Shown in pieces: positions 55,817-64,000 of a DNA stretch of 64,000 nucleotides (positions within the stretch are counted from its first letter, which is position 1; each line of letters begins with the position of its first letter). The DNA comes from Tethya wilhelma. Its lineage: Eukaryota > Porifera > Demospongiae > Tethyida > Tethyidae. The stretch spans positions 20,598,586-20,662,585 of the forward strand of contig CAXIPT010000001.1 of the NCBI GenBank assembly GCA_964030475.1, read 5' to 3'. A program made the translations under genes and the position numbers. The notes beneath the pieces were generated by a model that saw nothing but the letters and a program-made list of their open reading frames with translations, did not search any database and had not been told where the DNA came from.

Positions 55817-56557
55817 ATGGAAGTGTGTATTGATTCTGTTGAGTCAGCACTCAATGCCCAGAAGGGAGGAGCATCAAGAGTGGAACTGTGTGGCAACTTA
55901 GTCGAGGGTGGGACCACACCCACTGCAGGAATGCTCCAAATGATCAAACAGAAGGTCACTCTCCCAGTGTTTGTAATGCTCCGCTCCAGAGGTGGAGATT
56001 TCCTCTACACTGAAGATGAGTTCAATGTCATGAAAAAAGATTTGGAAATTCTAAAGGAACACGGTGCCGATGGATTTGTCTTTGGAGCTCTGACAGCCAA
56101 TGGTGATGTGGATGCTGAAAAAACTAAAACTGTAGTCGAAATGACTCACCCTTTACCTGTTACTTTTCACAGAGCATTTGATATGACCAGAGATCCAATG
56201 GAGTCGTTAGAGACGCTGATAAACCTCGGTGTTACTAGGATCCTTACCAGCGGTCAGGACAGCACCGCCCTCGAAGGTCTCCCAACGATAAAGAAACTCG
56301 TGGAAGAAGCAAGGGAGAGGATCATTGTAGTTCCAGGTGGTGGGATAACGGAGAGAAATCTGGAGAGGATATTGAAGGGAAGTGGTGCAAAGGAGTTTCA
56401 CTGTTCGGCCAGGACATCTTGTCAGTCTAAGATGGAGTATAGAAACACGTCTATTGCAATGGGTGCAAGTTTTGGACCACCTGAGTTCAGTGTCAAGGTT
56501 GCTGATTGTAGTAGAGTTGAGAGCCTGGTTTCGCTGGCTACAGGAGTTTGGAAATGA
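55817..56557 (+). CDS. CUTC: Copper homeostasis protein CutC
   Basis: A single exon of 246 residues, the usual length for CutC. The family is a TIM-barrel protein linked to copper handling, with Cu(I) binding reported for the human protein; its exact reaction is not settled. The sequence shows MEVCIDSVESALNAQKGGA, RVELCGNLVEGGTTPTAGM, VFVMLRSRGGDFLYTEDE, GADGFVFGALTANGDVD, PVTFHRAFDMTRDP, GVTRILTSGQ, VVPGGGITERNLERIL and KEFHCSARTSC, all typical. Being intronless is unusual here and could point to a retrocopy or simply a compact gene. It is intact, starting 500 bp after the receptor gene. Confidence 0.95.
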   Translation: MEVCIDSVESALNAQKGGASRVELCGNLVEGGTTPTAGMLQMIKQKVTLPVFVMLRSRGGDFLYTEDEFNVMKKDLEILKEHGADGFVFGALTANGDVDAEKTKTVVEMTHPLPVTFHRAFDMTRDPMESLETLINLGVTRILTSGQDSTALEGLPTIKKLVEEARERIIVVPGGGITERNLERILKGSGAKEFHCSARTSCQSKMEYRNTSIAMGASFGPPEFSVKVADCSRVESLVSLATGVWK

Positions 56558-58666
56558 TCACAGGTTCAAGTTTATAATTATTTGTTTGTGTTTTTGTGAC
56601 AAAGTTATGTGGTTTAAAGTTCTGTGTTTTGTGACAAGTTATGTGGTTAGTTTGTTGTTTTGTATTATTGAAATCTCATATCATTGGCTGTGTTAATTCT
56701 CATGTACAAGTGTAGATATCTTTGTTGTACGTGTTCTATAATCAATGGTATACACTTATGCATTGTTCTTTGAATTGACTTATAGCAAATGGCAATACAA
56801 GTAGATAGATGAGCTTTATTTAGAAACATATATCCCCCTGATGCATGTGTTAAGATTTTGGCATTTGAGCAGCAACAAGGGTGTTTGTGTATGTATGTTA
56901 ATGTATGCAAGTGCAGACCACACCCTTGTAAATATAATTATAAGGTAATTAAAGGGGCATACTCTCTAATGAGGTAACTGTTAACCTTGAGACAATGAGT
57001 TTACAAAACTTCAATCATAATGATGCAGTGTGCAATGACTGTTACTAGCTAATCAAACATTCACCTATAATTGGCTAATAGCATGGTGTCACTATGGAGG
57101 CATGACATAAGTCAATCACCATACAATGTATTACGATTGGTGGATTAAGTAACCATGACAGTGATTTTAAATATTAAGGGTAACTAGGCTCTTCCCAACC
57201 ATATGTTGGGTCCAAATTTGGAATACCTGTGGTAGATACACCTCATGGTGTGTTTAGGAGGAGTTGGATCCTGTCCAGACTCATTATGAGTTACACACAT
57301 ACTTTGAAAATTCGTACACATTGTAATTATGAATGCATGCACAATTACCTAAATATGTATCTGTGTACACCAAAAAAGAACATGATTATGACATGCATGT
57401 AGCCTATAAGTATACACAACAAAATGAAAGTGTTTAACCATACATGCAGTACTTGAACAGTCACTTTCATCCATGAGTTATAGCTAGCAACACATCATAT
57501 GGAGCTCACAAGCTCAATCAATAATATATAGTTACTGTATACTTCTTTACACAATCCAGCCCAGCCTGGTGATCTACATCGACAATGTTATATATTCCAA
57601 GAAAGAGACCAACTTTACAATGGACTCCAAGACCAGTAACACATAGGTTTATTGATTACATGCATACAGTGCCATGTGTAATCCTGACAAATTGTGACAA
57701 CCTCAAGGTTCAGTCAAATGCACATCCCCTATATAGTGAAACTCAACAGATTCAACAAAAGAATATACGTAAAATTAAGAGCCAACATGTAAAAACAATT
57801 CTTTAGCTAACTAAAGCACTTGGCCAGAGAAATGTGCCAAATTCCCATGTGTCTGTACAGCAAACCTCATCACAGCTTTGCAGTTGTAGTACATAATGTA
57901 GTCATGCAAGCTAGGTCAGTAGGAGTGAATGGGGTGTCCATTAAATCTTAAAATCACTTAAGGCCATTCTTGGGATTCCACTGAACCAAAGGGTGCACAT
58001 GAAAAGATCCATTAAGAGGCTTTGTGAGAAGAAATGTGTCTCATGTTGAGAGTGAATCACTGTGACAAAAATCTCTATTATTATAAATAGGATGCATTGT
58101 TCAGTGGAACAATATGATCCTCAAATATAATAAGCCAATTATAATATTAGTATTATTATAGCTTGGTTGCAATTGCTCTTGGCTATTAGATACATGGAAT
58201 TACTTATAGTACGGGCTTTAGCCTACAGCATTGCCTGTATTATATACAGTATTCCAAGTTTCCAACCCTTATGCACTACACAAAGATACTTAGACTAGTT
58301 AACTAAAGTCATACATATGTACACAAATCACATAACATACACCAATAAACAAAATTAATTTGCTATAATAATAATATATTCTAAAGTTTGGGCATAAATT
58401 TTTAAAAAGATTCATAACGATCATCATTAATAATAGAACAATCATGCAGTGATAAAGATCTTTTTGACTTTTGTGTGATTAGAAAGTTCTTTGTTAAAAA
58501 GTGACTATTAGTTAGCTCTTTGAAAGTGAATGTACCTAAGGAAGATTTAAAATTAACAATCGTAATTCAATTTGTGAGCAGCTATTACGAGTTATTATAG
58601 ACTATTATAGTATATTAAATTAAAGCTGTGCAAATTTCTGGTTGGAGGAGAGCTTAGAAAGACGGC

Positions 58667-58706
<40 letters not shown>

Positions 58707-58716
58707 TGCTGCTCAC
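56558..58716. other. Gene-free AT-rich stretch with a CA tract
   Basis: About 2.1 kb with no exon that I can support on either strand and no clear transposon. A (CA)n tract is at 58671-58703, just before the 3' end of the next gene. Confidence 0.55.
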
Positions 58717-60453
58717 CTAATCCTCTCCTTCGTCGCTACCTACTTTCTCCGGCTCCTCTGAGCTCTGCTTCTCAGAGCTGTCTCCCTTCTTGTCTTCGTC
58801 TGAACTGTCTTCCTTCTTCTTGTCTTCATCTGAACTGTCTTCCTTCTTCTTGTCTTCGTCTGAACTGCTACTGGAAGAAGAGCTGGAGCTGCTAGAAGTG
58901 GAACTCTTCCGACTTCGTTCCCAAATCTCTTCCACGTCTTTTTTGGTAGAATCTACAATTTCATCGTCATGTTTGTTCTCCTCTTGTTCGACTACTTTAA
59001 TAGCTGCAGCTACGATGGCCGATTCTTCTGCCGTGAGTTCTTCGGCTGGTGGTGGTGATGGTGATGGTTGCTTCTCCTCTTCCTTGGGTTGCTCTTCTTC
59101 TTCTCCTGGTGCTGAAGGTTCATCGGTTTCTTGCGGTTCAGATTCAACAACTGGTTCATCAACTTGTTCAACAACTTCTTGTACGATGTCATCCGAAGGT
59201 TTTGTGTCACTTTCTTCTACTTTTTCCTCTTCTTTTTCCGTATCTTGGTGTTCTTCAGTCTCTTCTGCATCGTCAGTTTCCTTTGCTAGACCACCATCAT
59301 CTTCTTCACCCTCTTTTGGTGAACTCCCCTCTTCTTGCTCTGATACGACAGGAGCTGGTGGTTCTGTTTGAACGACAGATGTGTCTTCGACTTTGACTTC
59401 TTCTTGTGAAACTTCCGCCTCTTCTTGCACATCTTGTTCTTTTTCTTGTGTCTTCTCTTCAGTAACTGGTTCGACTGCTTCCGCTTCTTCAGGTTGGGGT
59501 TCCTCAACCACTATTGGTTCTGGTTCTGGCTCTTTGTGCTCTTCAGGCTCTGGAACAGCAGGTTCCTCCTCAACTTGCTTTACTGGTGGTTCTACGACTG
59601 GCTCACTGACTGGTTCAACCTCTTCAACAGCCTGTTCAACAACCTCGGTATCGGCAGGCTTTTCTTCTGGTGGGTGTGATTCCTCTGATTCTTTTGGTTC
59701 TTCTGGTTGCTGCTGTTCACCATCGTGATCATCTCCTCCTTCTTGCGGTGTAGGCTCAGGCTCAACTATCGCAGGTACGACATCTTTTGTCTTTGATTCT
59801 TCTTCAGTTTTTTCTGCCGGTGCGGCTTCTGGCTCTTCGGGTCTTGGTGATGAATGTTTGACGTCCGTTTCTGCTAATCTGAGTGCTTGATCGAGTTCTG
59901 CAGTCGCTGCAGTTACTTCTAAATCGGTGGCACTTTCAGATGCTGGTCCATCAGTAGTATCTTCAGTGGTTTTAGCTGCTGGTTCTTCTTGATCGGAGGT
60001 TTTTGTTTCTGTATTATCATCCTCCTTTGTTGAAACATCTTCTTGCTTGGACTCTGTAGGAGGAGGTTGGGATTGGGATGTCTCCTCCACTGTTTTGCTT
60101 TCTACAGCTGTTCCTGGCGACTCTGCATTCACCTCTTTGGCTTCTGTTTCACTAGTTTCGGCTTTCGGTTCATCTTTGCTGTCCGAAGGTTGTTCCGATT
60201 TTGTTGCGTCTGCTTCAGTTACCGCTGTATCGTCTCTAGCAGGAGAATCTGATACGTTTCCATTCACGTTTGTTGACAGTTCTACAGTTACAGTTGCTTC
60301 ACCGACAGCATTTTCTTCAGATTTTTTAGCAGCAGCAGCAGCAGCATCGTCTGCTCGCGGCTCTGCCTCCGTTTCAGCGGCTGCATTCTCGGCGGGCTTC
60401 TTTTTCGGTGTGTCGGGGCTTTCACCGCTGATACAGTGGCAAACATTACCCAT
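58717..60453 (-). CDS. Acidic disordered protein with predicted N-terminal lipid anchor
   Basis: A single open frame. I choose the start at MGNVCHCISGESPD (578 residues); the frame is open 9 codons further upstream (MFFFFVGAR). Gly2 followed by NVCHC is a good N-myristoylation site with Cys5 and Cys7 for palmitoylation. The rest is almost wholly Glu, Ser, Pro, Ala, Thr, Val and Lys, with no hydrophobic core, so it should be disordered and very acidic. Near the C-terminus a 10-residue unit DSSDEDKKKE is repeated three times after a run of Ser. The layout recalls MARCKS/BASP1/GAP43-type membrane-attached acidic proteins, but I see no effector domain and claim no orthology. Low complexity gives spurious frames on the other strand. 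Confidence 0.8.
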   Translation of the reverse strand: MGNVCHCISGESPDTPKKKPAENAAAETEAEPRADDAAAAAAKKSEENAVGEATVTVELSTNVNGNVSDSPARDDTAVTEADATKSEQPSDSKDEPKAETSETEAKEVNAESPGTAVESKTVEETSQSQPPPTESKQEDVSTKEDDNTETKTSDQEEPAAKTTEDTTDGPASESATDLEVTAATAELDQALRLAETDVKHSSPRPEEPEAAPAEKTEEESKTKDVVPAIVEPEPTPQEGGDDHDGEQQQPEEPKESEESHPPEEKPADTEVVEQAVEEVEPVSEPVVEPPVKQVEEEPAVPEPEEHKEPEPEPIVVEEPQPEEAEAVEPVTEEKTQEKEQDVQEEAEVSQEEVKVEDTSVVQTEPPAPVVSEQEEGSSPKEGEEDDGGLAKETDDAEETEEHQDTEKEEEKVEESDTKPSDDIVQEVVEQVDEPVVESEPQETDEPSAPGEEEEQPKEEEKQPSPSPPPAEELTAEESAIVAAAIKVVEQEENKHDDEIVDSTKKDVEEIWERSRKSSTSSSSSSSSSSSSDEDKKKEDSSDEDKKKEDSSDEDKKGDSSEKQSSEEPEKVGSDEGED

Positions 60454-60834
60454 TCTCGCGCCAACAAAAAAGAAAAACAATATATCTCTTTGATACGTAT
60501 TTAAGCTTCAAGATCAGTATGAATGCACTGTCACAACTTGCGCATTCCAGCGACTTTGGGTGTGGTATTCAACCGCGTACAATTTCAGTTGCGCGCGTAC
60601 TTTTCATCGAGCAAGTCCACCCGTACCCACGCGCGAAAATTATAATTATTGCCTTGTTACGTAATTACAACAAAGAATGTTAATTATTATTTTTGATAAC
60701 AAAAAATCAATGATTATTGTGGTGTGGGGATTGAATAAATGAAGTGATTAATCAAAAGACAGGTAAGTGATTAAGTGAACAAAGTAGGTAGTAGATTGAC
60801 TGTACAAGAAGTATTATAATTTTTTATTTGGGGG
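60454..60834. other. Promoter side of the acidic gene and intergenic stretch
   Basis: Short CG-containing words (gcgcgcgtac, cacgcgcgaaaatt) cluster at 60540-60640, probably the promoter of the acidic gene. No gene is seen. Confidence 0.4.
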
Positions 60835-61345
60835 CTACCAAATTATGTCATCATCAAAATCTTCAATTTCGTCGTCACTAATATTGCTAGGCCCTCCAGC
60901 TGACAATCTAAAGTCTTGGGAGAGACTCTGAGAGCCTCCAACACTTGAGCCTTGAGACTGAGAATAGAGGGCATCAGCTGCACACACATACATAGAGCAC
61001 AATGTCATAATGCATACAATTTATCCCTCAACTTTTTGATCTGACACAAAAATAAATGCAAGAATGTGCATAATAAATTACAAACTAACATGTGCTTTTA
61101 ACTTTCCACTGTCCCAATAGTATATCTCAATCGAGACGCAGGGCTGGCAATAATGCTCTGCTTCTCTATTGCTAACATTAAAACTCCATTTTGAATACCT
61201 GGTGTTTGTGAGCTTATAGTAGAAGATGTCCGAGGGGTTGTCAATGGTGATGCTCTGGGTCTCGTTCTAGCTATGGCCTCGATGTCTTGTGTTTGCTGTG
61301 ATTCCTCAAAGTCTTTCTCTCCTAGAGTTTCAGCATATGACCTTC

Positions 61346-61405
<60 letters not shown>

Positions 61406-63908
61406 NGTAGCTAAATTTATGACATAATTATGGGTTAGCTACATCAGAGTCAATTGTACATCTTCCTCCCCTCTCTTTCCTCATTCAATCCCTGCCAGCA
61501 TTGTGTGTCAAGCACAATCAAATAAAAATTCAAGCATGTTTACATCTGAAAGGACTACAGCCAATGAATGCACATTCTCATTCAAGACAACCTGCCAAAT
61601 TCAATTCATACTCACAGTGTCACACCAACACAAACACAGCAACTGCATTCCATTATTGGAAAGAAAGGGAAACATACTCAATATGAACTAGCTACAATAG
61701 AATAACCATAAAATAGTGGGATTTTTACTCTCTCACACACATACACAATGCTCTTCACAATGAACCACCCAATTATAGAGGTACATAGCTATATCAGGGG
61801 ATGACTTGTTATAGTAGGGGGTGTTTAGGTGTGTACCTTTGATATGTAGATTTGAAGTGAGTGATGGTCTGTAGCAGCTGCACTTGATCTTAAAAGGTGT
61901 GTGTGAGAGAGAGAAAGGTAAGAATCTTACACTGGCCTTTCAATATTTGGAGCACACACACATGTACACACACACACACAATCCTTTTTGCGTTCACAAC
62001 AATGTACTATCACTCTAATTGACTGTAGCTAGTAGCACTAACAATGGAGAGGGGCGGGCTATAATTGGACACCAGGAGCTAAAGTTTACAACCGACCCAA
62101 GTGGGTATGACTATATCTATGGTGTTGTGCATGTGTAGTAAACAAGGCCTTCCCACAACAAAACTTTTAGACACATGCAAGTCATATGTATGTCCCTAAA
62201 CTAAATTTAGAGAAATTCCCAGTATCATCCAACTGGCTAGTAAAACCAGGCTTTTCTACTATAGAATATTGACACAAGTCACACTTAATTCCAGCATTTT
62301 TTTTTTTCACCTGTCGACCCAATATACCTACATACCTGTGTTTCTCAGTGGTGTGTTGACAACAGCTAGGTAGGGTAATATCTCGGTCTGGAGCTCCAGG
62401 GGCGTCCACAGATGAGCTTGAAGGTATAAAAAAGCAGGAAGGAGAAAAGTAAATGTTTGTAAACTGCTACAATACCAGTGATGTGCTATTGCTACATTTT
62501 GTACCAACCATAAGGTGAGGCTCCTAGATGGAGAAAGAGACACCGTGCCATTCGACAGTTCTCAGAATACTATAGTAACAGAAAACAAAAGATGAAGAAT
62601 CATGAAAAAAATCACAGCACAATAAGAAACAAATATCATGAATCTACACAGCTAGGTTACATGCAGAGGAGGTTCATTGTTAGAGTAGCAAAGAAGTACG
62701 ATACATTAAAGTCCATCTGGTTTGAGAATGCCGCCGGAAGTGAAATAATGAGATTCAGACGATACTTAAAAAACTCTTATGGGAAAAAAAGCTAACTTTT
62801 GACTGGTAAGGCGTAGGAAGCTGGAAAAGCAATCAAAAGAATGAGAAGGAGCACTTTCCAACAGTACTTGAATTTTGAAATCAGTTGGATATAATTATTT
62901 AGAAAATTATTCAATGTTTACTAGAGGTATTCTTAAACCAGATGGACTTTAGTACGAGTTGTTTTTTGGATTAAAAAGTGGAGAATAAAACTGCCTTCAA
63001 ACTGAGAGCCATCAAGTTATCAATCCTCCTTTGTAAGTTATCAATCCTCTTTACGATACACTATCCAAAAGCTCCAGTAAATGTATACGTGAACATTATA
63101 CTGTACATACACATGTGATACGTCAGCCATTCCCACCGCAATTAGTACTGTGATTGTTCAAGTACAAGTAAACAACATTGTATTCACATAGTTTTGCTCT
63201 TGTTGTCCTGTCGTCGTGGCATTCCACATTCCACAACAAACACACACACACAACATGATGACTGTGAGAGGAATAGCTGTGTGTAACTAGTGCTAGAGAA
63301 CGAAGCAGAGCTGCACAATCCTCACTGACCAGGCTCAATCTAGATTTTACTTACTTAGTGCTAACAGTTACATATGTACACTATCCACATCTCAAAGCAC
63401 AGCAGACATTGAGAGAACTGGCATCGAATTGTTGGCAACCTGTTTCCTAGTGTATCTTAAATCAGTCGATATACATTTAACCATGTTGTCAATCTAGTCA
63501 CTTAAAGTTTCATTTGAGTCCTGGAAGTAGAATTTCTTTGATGCGGTCACAGTATTTTGGAAAAATGCAGAGATTTTGATATCACCCAATTTCAATATTT
63601 AAATTCAAGCATCATTAATATTTTGCGTCTATTCTGTTGGTGCCTAACCGCCCTTTATAGTTTATGGTCATGTTATAGCATCACAAGAAAGCGAAGGCTC
63701 TAACGAACAATAGATTTTAGTCGATCTATAGTCACAAAAAAAACAACAAAAAAAAACAACAGAAGAGCACACACACCTGTTTATTGACAGAGTTCCACTG
63801 AGGTTTGTGCAGCGGTCTCCACTTCCCTCCTGCCGTGCTCCTATTGGAGTGCATCAGACCCCTACAGGCCACACTGCTGCTGTAGGTGGCCAGGGACACA
63901 CGGACATC
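60835..63908 (-). CDS. RAD17: RAD17 checkpoint clamp loader, 3' exons (gene runs off the right edge)
   Basis: Six exons join in phase: 63777-63908, 62509-62569, 62336-62416, 61837-61888, 61199-61341 and 60835-60977. The match to the C-terminal part of RAD17 is clear: TYSSSVACRGLMHSNR, GGKWRPLHKPQWNSVNKQ, YSENCRMARCLFLHLG, TPLELQTEILPYLAVVNTPL and DQVQLLQTITHFK. The end (SNISDDEIEDFDDDIIW) is acidic, like the acidic tail that helps bind 9-1-1 in human RAD17. Upstream exons should lie right of 64 kb. The middle exons of RAD17 lie at 39232-41063 instead, and none of the parts overlap. About 50 residues between the two pieces are missing from the window. Confidence 0.92.
61349..61405. repeat. (GA)n tract in a RAD17 intron, ending in N
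   Basis: A GA run directly upstream (in gene sense) of the exon ending at 61341; it reads as a CT-rich polypyrimidine tract for the acceptor. A single N stands at 61406. Confidence 0.9.
62708..62950. mobile_element. MITE, TIR AAAGTCCATCTGGTTTGA, in a RAD17 intron
   Basis: The full-length relative of 50755-50991. The termini AAAGTCCATCTGGTTTGAGA and TAAACCAGATGGACTTT are inverted, with TA at both flanks. Shared interior: GCTAACTTTTGACTGGTAAG and GTAGGAAGCTGGAAAAGC. Confidence 0.85.
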
Positions 63909-63978
63909 CTACAGCAGAGTAGAGGGTGTGACCAATGATAAGAAGAACACATGTAGAGGGTACTCAGCAAGGCTTTAT

Positions 63979-64000
63979 CCCCCCCCCCCCCCCCCCCCCC
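63979..64000. repeat. Poly-C at the window edge
   Basis: A run of 22 C at the end of the window. It may be a real homopolymer or a low-quality contig end. Confidence 0.7.

Noticed and set aside
57585..57806. Open frame of 73 codons in the gap between CUTC and the acidic gene
   Set aside because: AT-rich, no domain, no splice sites in frame; chance length.
58790..59371. Plus-strand Ser/Leu-rich frames opposite the acidic gene
   Set aside because: Antisense of a low-complexity Glu/Ser/Pro gene; no start context, no homology, and the minus frame has a proper lipidation start.

Overview
This is eukaryotic, animal-type DNA: small spliced genes with GT-AG introns mostly of 60-450 bp, animal gene families (ORC1, RAD17, FARSA, EIF2B2, TRIM with filamin and NHL domains, death-domain and seven-pass receptor genes), long CA/GA tracts and many short palindromic transposons. 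The gene density and the local expansion of TRIM/NHL-like genes suggest an early-branching metazoan such as a demosponge. That placement is inference; nothing in the window proves a species. Exon maps below were made by hand from splice sites, reading phase and similarity to known families, so edges may be off by a base or two.

Layout. 1-8.0 kb: an unidentified minus-strand gene with a huge intron full of dinucleotide repeats. 8.3-13.3 kb: complete nine-exon ORC1 behind a compact promoter with an E2F-like site. 13.5-25.3 kb: a minus-strand cluster of TRIM-type genes: two full RING/B-box/coiled-coil/filamin/NHL genes, two RING-less filamin-NHL genes and one 5'-truncated one. Copies of ORC1 exons 5-9 are interleaved at 16.4, 26.1, 34.3 and 41.3 kb. 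27.4-30.4 kb: EIF2B2. 30.6 kb: an orphan exon resembling an Rh-type ammonium transporter. 31.6-33.2 kb: a death-domain gene. 33.3-39.2 kb: intergenic sequence rich in non-autonomous transposons. 39.2-41.1 kb: the middle of RAD17. 41.3-44.5 kb: ORC1/TRIM relics and several foldback elements. 45-47.6 kb: a TRIM gene whose NHL propeller has been replaced, through phase-matched exons, by a complete PARP catalytic domain. 47.8-51.2 kb: complete FARSA, sharing a short divergent promoter with the TRIM-PARP gene. 51.5-55.3 kb: a seven-pass receptor-like gene with two alternative first exons. 55.8 kb: CUTC. 58.7-60.5 kb: an acidic, disordered, probably lipid-anchored protein. 60.8-63.9 kb: the 3' exons of RAD17.

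Main points. (1) The TRIM-filamin-PARP fusion is the best candidate for an undescribed protein architecture; it predicts one polypeptide with ubiquitin-ligase and ADP-ribosyltransferase modules. (2) ORC1 3' exons and TRIM genes were co-duplicated as a unit several times. (3) RAD17 occurs as two complementary, non-overlapping pieces in the wrong order, and a filamin-NHL gene seems split by a block bounded by single N bases, so part of the window may be misassembled. (4) A 38-bp perfect palindrome with a 7-bp target duplication, next to a paralogous empty site, is a minimal transposon.
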